From: Hofstenia miamia | Lineage: Eukaryota > Xenacoelomorpha > Acoela | Assembly: GCA_004352715.1 (NCBI GenBank) | Contig: SCFE01000042.1 | Location: 1,924,006 to 1,988,005 of the forward strand | Direction of reading: 5' to 3' | DNA length: 64,000 nucleotides | Shown here: positions 10,393 to 21,121 of the stretch, piece by piece | Layout of the letters: every line of letters begins with the position of its first letter | Position numbering within the stretch: position 1 is the stretch's first letter | Notes under the pieces: generated by a model | Databases searched by the model: none | Seen by the model: only the letters and a program-made list of their open reading frames with translations | Told to the model about the DNA's origin: nothing | Made by a program: the position numbers and the translations under genes

Positions 10393-11868
10393 TGAGGAAA
10401 GCTCTCAGACTCCCTGGGAACTGGTGAGTTCCCCGAGCTGAGAGGGTTACCAGCATGAAGCTGTGAGATGCAAGGATAATCATAATAATAATAAGAGTCA
10501 AAGCAAATTTATTGCTTAAACTAACGCATGACAAAAATATTTACAAAACTTATTAACTATGCAATATTAATTAAAGGCCAGTTTTAAAAGTAATTTGACC
10601 ATGCATTGAGTTTATTATCTATGCCCAATAATGTTTGCCTACTTATTAGAAATTGTTTTATTTTTTTCTTGAAGTGTTTATAGTTTTTCTCACATTTTAT
10701 ATCAATACTTAAATCATTCCAAAATATTGAACATTTAAAAGAAAATGAATCTTGACGATTATTGATGCTGAAAAGTGTTTTATTTCTTTTATTGATTTTG
10801 ATGAAATTATTAAGAAAACTTATGAACTTAATTCATGAATTAATTTGTGAATCATACATAAATATTGACACTGAATAAAGTAACTCGGGCCCAAAATATT
10901 ATATGATGATCTTAATTGCGTTATGGATTCATGTTTTTCAATATAATTAAGTGTGCTAATGATGAACGTTTTTGCAATGTGAGATTTTAAAAAAGAAATG
11001 CACAGTAATTAAATTGACTTAAGACAAATGAATGAATTAGTTCTACATGCGATGATATTCCTACATGGCGCAAATGGTACAAATATTTTATTCCAAATGC
11101 CATCTTTTTTAATTTGTTGGAGAAGAAATTATCGAAATTTAATAATACACCTAGATAGTTTACACATTTACTTTGGCTAATTTCGTTATCACAAACATTA
11201 ATTTTAAAATTTTCAGTAAGCTTTTGTTGATTTTTAGTTTATTATGATTGAAATATGTTACGAGATTTTCAATATCTTTTGTCAAATGTTTGGTTGCCTC
11301 AAAAGGATTTTTTGCTGTCCGTAATATACAAGTATCGTCTGCATATTGGTAAATAGTTCCATTTGTCAAGGATTTTGAAATGTCATTGACATAAAGTGCG
11401 AAAAGAATGGGTCCTAATACAGTTCCCTGTGGTACGCCTAGATTTGTAGTAGTATATTCTGAGAAAATGTGATCAATTTTTACTCTTTGTCTGCGATTCT
11501 CTAAAAAACTCATAATGAAATTTATTGCATTGACACTAAAACCTTCTAGCCTTAATTTTTCTTCTAAAATATCGAAATTCATTGAATTAAATGCTTTGCT
11601 TAAATTAAGTAAGGCAACTGCTGTAAACAAATTTTGATTTATATTATGTTTAATTTTTTCTGTGATTGATAAAATCGCATCAGATGTGTTGAATTTAGGT
11701 CTAAATCCAAAATGATTACTTGATAAAATTTGATTGTCATTGATAAATTTGTACATTTGTGCAGCTAGTAGTTTTTCAAATATTTTTGAGAAGGGGTGTG
11801 TTATACTAATGGCCTGTAGTTCATGGGGTCTAGTGGGTCTCCTTTTTTATATAACGGTGAAATATCAG
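10393..11868 (-). mobile_element. 5'-truncated non-LTR retrotransposon (LINE) inserted in element C
   Basis: The minus strand encodes the middle of a LINE reverse transcriptase (11160-11756). Motifs are FGFRPKFNTSDAI, a palm segment with LLNLSKAFNSM (usually LDLSKAFD), GVPQGTVLGPILFALYVND and YADDTCIL. Upstream, between 11868 and 11757, the frame still reads PLYKKGDP and NYRPL, typical of jockey/CR1-like RTs. 10560-11159 is 3' untranslated sequence. A TTATTATTATGATTAT-like simple tail (minus strand) lies near 10470-10495. The 5' end is truncated at about 11868, where pol of C resumes. Confidence 0.75.
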
Positions 11869-14800
11869 ATTGCTTTAAAACGACTCAAGGACTTGCAAAT
11901 GAAAACGGATAGTACTCCACATGGCCAACTCAAGGGCGAGTGGATGAACACCATTGAAGTCATGAGTACTCCCAAAAGCCGACTCAAGGGCATTGGGATG
12001 AAAGCAGAAGAGGAAGACACATACAGAACACCCGAAATAAATAACAAAGACTACCCATATCTAGAAGAACAGGAGATCACACAACTAAGGAAATTGTTAG
12101 AAAAACTTAAACGTATATTCAATTACAGAGAAATAAGCATAGGGCAGGCAGTGGGCGAGAAGCATAGGATAGTCACAACAACAGACAAACCAATCAAGCT
12201 GCCAGTCAGAAGGGTGCCTGAACAGATGAAAGATGAATATAATCGCATACTGGAAGAGCTAATTGACAACAAAATTATTCGGCCAAGTGAGAGCCCATAT
12301 GCAGCACCAACTGTGTTTGTAAAACAGGGAGACAATTATCATTTATGCATTGATTTTCACAAGTTGAATGAAGTGACGAAAAAGGACACATATCCCCTAC
12401 CGCGGATAGAGGACATGCTCTATGACGTCAGTAAACACAAATACTTTACAACACTAGATTTATGCAAAGCCTACTGGCAAGTAAAGATAGAAGAGGACAA
12501 TATTGAGAAGACAGCATTCATAACTCCATATGGGCTATACAAATGGATATATATGGCGTTCGGACTCTGTAACACACCAGCAAACTTTCAGAGGTACATT
12601 ACAAAGGTGCTAAAGAATAAGACACACAGAATGGAGGAAGGGGTCGACGCCTAAATAGATGACATCATAGTGACAAGCAACACAATCCAAGAACATCTGG
12701 AGAAATTGGAAAGAACGTTAACAATCCTGGAAAATGCAGGACTTCGGATTAATGGAAATAAGTGTGACATTCTCAAAAAAAAATAGTGTTCCTCAGAAGA
12801 ACGATATAAAAGGTGAAAATATGCATGAAGGACAATGCCAGAGAAATGATCCGGAAAATAAAAAAGTCAAACAATAAGAAATACATGCAGAGGATCATGG
12901 GATTCTTCAACTATTATGGAACTTTTATTCCTAACATAGCTGGCAAGACAGTGAAGATGACCAGATTGATGAGAAAATCAGTGCTGTTTGTATATTTACT
13001 TGGCAGGAGCAGAAGGCACTGGACAATATCAAAGAAGAACTGGTGAAACTACCATCCCTCAACACACTGGACTATGATGACCAGATTTATGAGAAAATCA
13101 GTGCTGTTCATATGGACTTGGCAGGAGCAGGAGGAACTGGACAATATCAAAGGAGAACTGGTGAAACTACCATCTATCAACACACTGGACTATAATGAAC
13201 AATTCATATTAGAAGAAAACTACGGCTCTACTGAGGTATAGATGCTTGCATTGATTGAGAGTATCAAGAAATTTCGACATTTCCTCATTGGTAGAGAATT
13301 TAGAGTACAAACAGACGACAGCTGATTTGCCTGGTTAAAAAAGTTCTCTGGGGATAAGTCTGGAATAGTATCATGGTGGATTGAATACTTAAATGAGTTC
13401 ACATTCACGATTGAACACAGGAAAGGCACACTGCATAACAATGCGGACTTCTGGATATCACTGCTGGAATACCAGAGAGACACAGCAAAAACAGACAGAG
13501 AGAAGAAACAATTCCAATTCTTGCCACACCCTGAGTACAAAGGACTGCCAGAGATAAATGTGGATAAGAAAGGCCAAGCTGTACTACCAATACTAATGAG
13601 GGAATAGATATCTGAATAAGAAATAGTAGATAAACAAAGAGATGACATAATCCTCAGCAAAATCATAAAAAAGATAGGAGAACCTCAGACAATACTATCA
13701 AAAATAACAGCAGGATATTATGAACACTACAAATGGAAAATTAACAAGAACAGATTACTATACATTGAAGCCAGCAATAAACAGATTGCAATACCTGACT
13801 ACTTTAAAAGAGAACTGATAAGAAAAATACATGAGAAGGGCCACCTGGGAATTACACAGACGGAGAAGACCTTCAATGCAAGGTTCATAACAACAGCCGT
13901 GAGGAAAGTCATTGAAGATATCATTAATAAGTGCATGACGTGTCTCCTTAACAACAAACAACACTTTCCAACACAAAGGGCGCAGCTAGAAAAAATCATT
14001 ACAACTCAACCTAACAAGATAGTCCACATAGACCTGGAAATGTTATTGAAGGACACAGAAGGCTACCAATATCTACTAGTGATGGTAGACAATTTTACTA
14101 AATATGCAAGAATGGTCCCAATGTGGAATACCACAGCAGAAACCACAGCAGAACTGGTACTAAAGGAATGGATACTATGACTCAGGCCGATGGAGACAAT
14201 TATAACAGATAAAGGGCCCCAATTTGAGAGTGGACTTTTCCAGGAAATGGCAAAACTCCTAGAAATTGCAAGCAAATGGACAACAGTGTATCACCCACAG
14301 GCCAATGGAGCAGTGGAGCAACTCATTAATCAAGCTAATCAGAGTAGCAACATCGCAACAACAAGGATAAGGGGAAGCAGATGGAGAGAAGTCATCAAAA
14401 TGATCGAATATTACTATAACACCTCAGTGCATGCAATGACTGGAGTCTCACCATTCAAGGCAATGTTCTGAAGAGAAGTGGCGACCCCACTTTTAATGCA
14501 ATACACCAACTACAGTGGAAAGCTGGACAATGAATATGTAAAACAATTGAAGAACCAAATCACAGGGATACACGAGAAGATGTGCCACAACATGAAAAAA
14601 TCAGCAGTGAGACAGCAGCATAATTACAATAAAAAAATTTACAGTCATGCACACAAAGTAGGAGATAGGGTATATGCGTTTACAACGATCCACAGACACA
14701 AACCAAGTCTGGGAGTTGAAAACGGTATGGTCTGGCACTCACATGATAACACAAACACTACTGAACAATGACTACATGTTAGACAATAATAGACTATTAC

Positions 14801-15195
14801 ATTTTCAAAACCTGAAGAGAGCAACAGCAGCCATTGAAGAGACAAAGATAGATGAGAACACTGAATTCAAAATATGCCAAATTAATGGCAAAGTAATTAT
14901 ATACGATATGTATGATTTAGATAGCCTACACAAAGAAGAATTTGATGATAACTCAAGCTGGAGAGTGCTGCCCCAGAGGACAGCAAGAAATAAACCTATA
15001 TATGACCCTGAAATATGGGATATAAATTTACTAACTGCATTTAGGAAATTAGAGGAAAATGATGCACCCACTGATGAAGAAGAGAGTGTGCAGAAATCAA
15101 CAACTGGAGGAGCTCTCAACCACAAACAGGAGAAGGAGAGTTCACAGAAGTTCTCAAACCAGATGTTGACTCAAGGGCAGAAGGGAGGAGAATGA
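11869..15195 (+). pseudogene. pol of element C (PR-RT linker, RT, RNase H remnant, integrase)
   Basis: This would be the polyprotein for reverse transcription and integration. The first part (11869-12030) is a linker with three QLKGEW/RLKGIG-like units. RT runs from about 12180: CIDFHKLNEV, TLDLCKAYWQV, FGLCNTPANF. The Tyr codon of the catalytic YIDD box is TAA (12652-12654). A 120-base tandem duplication follows, and the N-terminal RNase H is missing. Integrase (about 13740-14470) keeps HIDLEML, ITDKGPQFES and ANGAVEQ, so the D-D-E residues are present. The tail has YDPEIWDINLLT. Stops at 13241, 13606, 14178, 14469 and others inactivate it. Confidence 0.8.
12956..13195 (+). repeat. 120-base tandem duplication in pol of C
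   Basis: Units 12956-13075 and 13076-13195 both begin GATGACCAGATT and share the segments encoding the connection between RT and RNase H. They differ at roughly one base in ten. It is absent from E1 and F, so it is specific to this copy. Confidence 0.75.
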
Positions 15196-15600
15196 AGAAC
15201 CAACATATAGATGACATAGATTGAGAAGGTGTCCTTGTAGTGCCCAAGGCCAATTCAAGGGCAGGGAGACCAACGGACAAGAAGCATCTCCCACCAGGGA
15301 TCTGCACCGCTGATTCAAGGGCACACAGAAAACTGGTGTGCAGCTCAACTTTCCTTCTAACAGTCTGTGATGCTGATTCAAGGGCAGTGAGACACTGGGA
15401 GTTGCAGGGGAAGGTGTAAGTGGTGGAAGAACCATGGAGATGTAGAAGTGATTCAAAGCTGATGTTATCCCCACAGGAACCACAACTGGTCAAGTGCCAA
15501 TAGGAGTAACTGTGAGCTGATTCAAGGGTGAATCAGTAGAAACTATTAGCACAGATTCACAGCCTTTGGACTGTGAACCAAGCTCCAGCAAATTACTGTT
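15196..15600 (+). repeat. Pol-ORF3 linker of C with dispersed CAAGGGC units
   Basis: No ORF survives here. The motif (T/C)TCAAGGGCA or a close form recurs near 15172, 15254, 15315, 15377 and 15520, usually in GATTCAAGGGCA. The same unit recurs in the matching stretches of D (43294-43792) and E1 (25024-25540) and in the PR-RT linkers of C and D. In E1 it is translated as QLKG or QIKG. Confidence 0.6.
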
Positions 15601-16640
15601 ATGGATGACCCAGCTACACGCCTACTTGGAAACCACCCCGGAGAGAACTCTAAATCCCTACTTTATCAGAACATTGAGAATGTGCGAATAATAGACCAAA
15701 ATAAACGTGATCATAAGCTACCCACAAGAGATGAAGGAGACATTGGAGAGACTGTATATGCAAAGCACAGTGCACATCATATTCAATGATGATTTTACAC
15801 TGGAAATGACGCAAGCCATAATGGCATACAAAGTCAAAATAGCTGAGAAACCAGAAATTAACATAGACGAAGAAAATCTTATGATTATACATGTACTGAA
15901 ACAAAAAGAATACACAAAAAACTTGGAGAAGAAAATAAATGAAATGTTGAGAATGGAAAGAGTGCCGAACGTGAGAGTAGTGATTATCACAATATCAACA
16001 AATGAAGACATCCCTTAGCACTTAAGAGAAGCATGCATGTTAACCAAAAACATCTTCCCATGGGAGAGAACATCAAGAAGCACAACAATCCCAGAATTGA
16101 TACAATTTGATATATGATTTGATTTACTGGGCACAAATCTACAGAATAATGGTAGATCCATGCATTGTGATTGACCTCTACAGACAAACAAAAACAATAG
16201 AGCTAACATCAGACACAGATGGGATAGAGAATGTGAACATGCTATTCATAAAATGCAGTCTGACACAATGACAAGAGCACCTACAACAAATCCAAACAAT
16301 ATGGAAAAATATGAAACTACAACAGAAAGTAGAGGAAAGTTGGCCAGAATAAAAATCAAAGCACCATCATGAAAATTTCACAAGTTGGTTGAAATGGCAC
16401 TAACAGAAGTAAACAAAGCCTTTGAGCATAACATGAAAAAAGATTTCAAACAGCTACTATTTGAAGAGAAAAATGCACCAGAGATACACCACAGAACAAT
16501 GGCATGGATATTGGCAATGTTGAATATTGAAGAGGCAGAACTGAAACTTCTGATTTTGCGGCACACCCAACATAAGTTAGCAAAAGCAAAAAAAATTGAA
16601 ATAGCAATACCTCCAATTAATACACACACGAAAAACTAAA
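15601..16640 (+). pseudogene. ORF3 remnant of element C
   Basis: A decayed copy of the HPYFI accessory ORF. Near 15650 a +1 frame still reads NPYFIRTLRM. Further on come a segment matching VIISYPQEMKE (15707-16018), the helix-rich IHVLKQKEYTKNLEKKI, and the C-terminal KDFKQLLFEEKNAPEI (16385-16639). Compared with D (43793-44900) it has several TGA stops where D has CAA, for example 16115-16117. The product is of unknown function. Confidence 0.7.
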
Positions 16641-18842
16641 AGGTCACACAGGAAAGCTGGAGTCACCAAATAGATCAGAGAAGCCAGTACAAATGATTGA
16701 AAAGATACACAAATTATAATGAATGAAAATATTATGGGAAAAATGTCAATAATAAGCATAGCTAACAAGACATGATATGTCGGAGCAAAATTACAATATT
16801 CAATGAATCCATGAAGAAATATATTTGGGGAGCAACATCTGAGACACAAACAAAACAACTGGAAAATCAACCGTGGTTAACAACAAGGAAAATCATTAAA
16901 TGGAAACTAGCATGCACAGAAGAAATCAGGAAAATATTAACACAGAAAGACATGCAGAAAACCCTCAACCATGAAATGGAAAGATATGAATGAGATAGCC
17001 CACGGTGTACATTCACAAAAATCATACAAAGCACGGAAATGATGAAATGAGGAGGAATAACAGAACCAGTGGAGGTCTGTGAAATGGTCATGAAATCTCA
17101 AGCAGAGATGATAGAAGAAGAGGAGTTGTTAACATCTTCATGACTACTGTTATCTTTGAAAATGCAGCAGAAAATCAATAGAATGAACATAGAAAAATGG
17201 GGAGAAATCAGCCCAGCAAGAACAATAGAATGGATAGACACCAATGATGAATGGTTTTTAGTTGAGATCAAAGTCACCAGGGAAGCTAGAGAGATCAAAG
17301 AAAGGAACTTCCAAAACATCAGAGAGCAACAAATGGTGGCAACAATGAAGCTCATGTTCATGGAAGCATTTACTTGAATGGAATTGGAAGAGCTACTGAA
17401 ACCATACAATCAATTAGCAGTAGATGTTGAATGTATAACAGCAAGAATAGACATCAAGGAAGAAATACGACTAAAACTAAGCAGAAGGGGATTAACACAA
17501 GCATTCTGGAACACCATCCTGGAAGCTAAGATGAATTACCCCGCTACAATAGGCTTAGCAATGGCACCAACCACAGAAGGTTCATACCCACACATTGAGA
17601 GGCAAATAGAAACAAATATCATGATCTGCACACTGCCAGAAACTATTGCAATACCAATGGTCCTCCCATGATGGAGACTACCAAAAGAGGTTAAAGTGGC
17701 AAAAAAATTCCTCCATGAGTACAAGTCATACTTAAACACAGAAGGAAAAGCAAAAGCTATGGTAGAACAAGATGACTACAAAAAATTGAAGGAGATAATG
17801 TTAAGAAATGATAACAGAGAGAGGGTATGCATTGAAGGCACAATAACGCCAGATCAACTCTGCACACAAAGGAGGCCCATTAATATACAGTTGCAAGATC
17901 TAAGAAAGGAAATACAAGAATGTAATCCAAGAGCTATAATGCTATTCTCCGGAGTAAACAATATTGTATGAACAGACATCTGGGAAAGAAAGTACAGTTA
18001 CTATGATGTCACAAAGAGAGTAGAAATCATTACAATGATGCAGATCAACAAGAACAATCCTAACAGTATAACTGAGAAAGAAGTGAGAGACAACATCAGT
18101 TTCTTTTACAAAGATGTGGCAAATACCTGGAGTCTATGAAAAGTATTTATGTTTTTCTATCCCGACAACCAAATTAGGGAAGATCTAGCCCACATGAGCA
18201 CTGCTGACGCGCAAATGACATTGATGATAGGAATCAAAGGAATACAATTGTACCACAAAAATACTATGAAATATTCTCTCAAAAGATCAATGATGGAAAT
18301 TACCAAAAGACGTCAAAGTTGTGAAAACATTTCTGTATGAATACAAATCGTATGTAAACACAGAGAAATGACATTGCATGGACTGACATCTAGAAGAGAA
18401 AATACTGCTATTATGATGTCACAAAAAGAGTTGAAATTGTTACAATATAAAGATGTAGTGAATACCCAAAGCTTACAAAAAGTATTCATGTTTTTCTATC
18501 CCAACAATCAGATTAGGGAAGATTTAGCTGATGCACAAATCACATTGATGATAGGAATCAAAGGGATACAATTATACCACAAATACTACGAAATATTCTC
18601 ACTGAAAATTAATGAACTACGAGAGATTATGCTGATAGCAGAGGACATTTGAGAAACACAATTCCTAAAATATGCTAACACAGTAACAACTGAAAGTGAG
18701 GCGGTCCTCAAGATGATGAAACAAATCAAATTCGAGAAAACCACGTGGGCCTATCAACAGGCTGAATCAATAATCCGGAATGCAGATACCTTAGTGCATG
18801 GAGAGTGAGCTGTGCTAAAAATAATGCAAGCTGAGGAGGGCG
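16641..18842 (+). pseudogene. ORF4 remnant of element C (exonuclease-like)
   Basis: Readable in pieces: 16772-16993, 17156-17377, 17378-17671, 17696-17971, 18149-18340, 18368-18652. Motif codons are D 17423-17425 and E 17429-17431 (VDVECIT), and H 18191-18193 with D 18206-18208 (HMSTADAQMTLM). The central acidic position is Asn here (17960-17962), where A has Asp. The segment carrying the last motif is partly duplicated (about 17990-18300 and 18390-18640); the second copy has lost the His. TGA stops at 17048, 17141, 17375 and 18136 match CAA codons in sister sequences. It ends in a polypurine run before the 3' LTR. Confidence 0.75.
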
Positions 18843-19001
18843 TGTAGCATCATCCAACACAAATCTAAAATAAGCTGCAAACATCGAGCAGAATGGGAAT
18901 AAGATTGAAAAAAAGATGATTAGAAATATTGTAATCAAATCAATTAGAATAATTTAGATTTATTTGTATTATGCAACCAAGAAAAAAACATGTGTCAAAA
19001 A
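18843..19001 (+). repeat. 3' LTR of element C, truncated by a gap
   Basis: TGTAGCATCATCCAACAC follows a purine run (AAGCTGAGGAGGGCG). The visible 159 bases match the 5' LTR at 8291 closely, so the two are probably the ends of one element about 11 kb long including the LINE. Confidence 0.75.
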
Positions 19002-20001
19002 NNNNNNNNNNNNNNNNNNNNNNNNNNNNNNNNNNNNNNNNNNNNNNNNNNNNNNNNNNNNNNNNNNNNNNNNNNNNNNNNNNNNNNNNNNNNNNNNNNN
19101 NNNNNNNNNNNNNNNNNNNNNNNNNNNNNNNNNNNNNNNNNNNNNNNNNNNNNNNNNNNNNNNNNNNNNNNNNNNNNNNNNNNNNNNNNNNNNNNNNNNN
19201 NNNNNNNNNNNNNNNNNNNNNNNNNNNNNNNNNNNNNNNNNNNNNNNNNNNNNNNNNNNNNNNNNNNNNNNNNNNNNNNNNNNNNNNNNNNNNNNNNNNN
19301 NNNNNNNNNNNNNNNNNNNNNNNNNNNNNNNNNNNNNNNNNNNNNNNNNNNNNNNNNNNNNNNNNNNNNNNNNNNNNNNNNNNNNNNNNNNNNNNNNNNN
19401 NNNNNNNNNNNNNNNNNNNNNNNNNNNNNNNNNNNNNNNNNNNNNNNNNNNNNNNNNNNNNNNNNNNNNNNNNNNNNNNNNNNNNNNNNNNNNNNNNNNN
19501 NNNNNNNNNNNNNNNNNNNNNNNNNNNNNNNNNNNNNNNNNNNNNNNNNNNNNNNNNNNNNNNNNNNNNNNNNNNNNNNNNNNNNNNNNNNNNNNNNNNN
19601 NNNNNNNNNNNNNNNNNNNNNNNNNNNNNNNNNNNNNNNNNNNNNNNNNNNNNNNNNNNNNNNNNNNNNNNNNNNNNNNNNNNNNNNNNNNNNNNNNNNN
19701 NNNNNNNNNNNNNNNNNNNNNNNNNNNNNNNNNNNNNNNNNNNNNNNNNNNNNNNNNNNNNNNNNNNNNNNNNNNNNNNNNNNNNNNNNNNNNNNNNNNN
19801 NNNNNNNNNNNNNNNNNNNNNNNNNNNNNNNNNNNNNNNNNNNNNNNNNNNNNNNNNNNNNNNNNNNNNNNNNNNNNNNNNNNNNNNNNNNNNNNNNNNN
19901 NNNNNNNNNNNNNNNNNNNNNNNNNNNNNNNNNNNNNNNNNNNNNNNNNNNNNNNNNNNNNNNNNNNNNNNNNNNNNNNNNNNNNNNNNNNNNNNNNNNN
20001 N
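19002..20001. other. Assembly gap (exactly 1000 N)
   Basis: Round length indicates a placeholder of unknown true size. It hides the rest of the LTR of C and the 5' LTR and gag start of E1. Confidence 0.95.
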
Positions 20002-21121
20002 GGGATAGACAATTTGAAAGATGAAATTCAACTAATATCATTAACAAATGAAGAAAATAGAGAAGAAGAAAAAGGGAACATTAAAGTAATACAAAATATG
20101 GTAATACAAGAGCCAGAAAAGTTAATTGGAAGTAAACCAATGAAGGAAGCACACACTGAAATGTACAAAGACTATCAAACAGAGGACGAATTTGTAGAAA
20201 AATTGGTTGTGAACATAACAAAACAAGTCAAGGAGAACTGCAAAAACCCAAGTGAAACAAAACCAATATATGAAGAAACAATATTGTTGGAAGAGGAAGA
20301 CAATGATATGCTGGCATGCAAAGCAATACTGCCTAAATTTAAAGAATGGATTCAAATGTTCAAAATGAGTATGAAAGAAAGAAAAGTTATACAAAAGCAA
20401 GCAGTGGCAAGATTTCCTTTATACTTGGGAGGGGCAGCATATCAGCCTTATTTAGTGTTGGATCTGGAGACTAAAACAGATTATAAAAAACTAATAGGAG
20501 AGTACCAATGGTATTATGATAACGAAAGCTTCAAAAGTCAGTATCAGATGTTATTAAATAGTTTGAAAATGAATAAAAGGGAAGATCTGCATAATTACAT
20601 GTTGCAAGTAGAAAGATTACTGAAACTGAGTTCCAGAGAGAGAGCATATACTCCAAATATAACCTGTTTTCTCATATCTGTAAGGGATTACCAGAACCAA
20701 TTTGACAACAGTTTGAAATTAAATGTGATGCCAATGATTCTTTAGAAAGGATGATAAGAAAAGGTTTGGGGATACAGGTTAGTATGGAAAATAATGCCTG
20801 AATTAATGAAAAGTTGACGATAACAAAGTAATAATACTGAAAATGAGAAGTGGAATTAACAAAATGAAGAAAGATGAAAATGGAAAACCAAAAGACAAGA
20901 TTATTAAAATAAAGTTAAAGGATGGAACAGTAAAGAGGATAAATAGAAAGGACTTGAAATGTCAAGCATGCGGAAAGAAAGGCCATACAAAAAAATATTG
21001 CAAAAGACCAATCAACTTTATCAAAGAAGAAGAAGAAGTGTATTTTGATGATGAAGATTTATTAGACGATGAAGATGAAACTGAACAAATGGAAGAGATA
21101 GAAAACAAAACTTTAGACTAG
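20002..21121 (+). pseudogene. gag of element E1 (lineage III)
   Basis: The structural protein of the particle, 5' end lost in the gap. The visible part starts at the end of the coiled coil (GIDNLKDEIQLI) and continues with an acidic linker (LLEEEDNDMLACKAILPKF). The capsid core follows: EWIQMFKMSMKERKVIQKQ, RFPLYLGGAAYQ and a YMLQVERLLKLSSRE segment. A frameshift near 20660-20745 breaks it. The nucleocapsid (20843-21121) has one CCHC knuckle, CQACGKKGHTKKYC, and an acidic tail ending TLD-stop. Compared with E2, about 14 residues after LPKF are deleted. Confidence 0.8.
21112..21118 (+). promoter_or_regulatory. Mutated -1 frameshift heptamer of E1
   Basis: T_TTA_GAC directly before the gag stop TAG (21119-21121). 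The sister element E2 has the canonical T_TTA_AAC at the same place, so E1 carries one A-to-G change. Pol is in the -1 frame. Confidence 0.6.

Noticed and set aside
9548-10441. ORFs of about 260-297 codons on both strands across 9664-10392
   Set aside because: Artefacts of the N run; only 9548-9663 has possible gag content.
15116-15493. Minus-strand ORFs in 15116-15493 and 43229-43609
   Set aside because: They lie opposite the pol-ORF3 linkers. They match each other only because the linkers are homologous on the plus strand, and they contain no domain.
18964-20745. A 593-codon ORF and several others on both strands across the gap
   Set aside because: They exist only because N runs contain no stops. 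The real coding part starts at 20002 (gag of E1).
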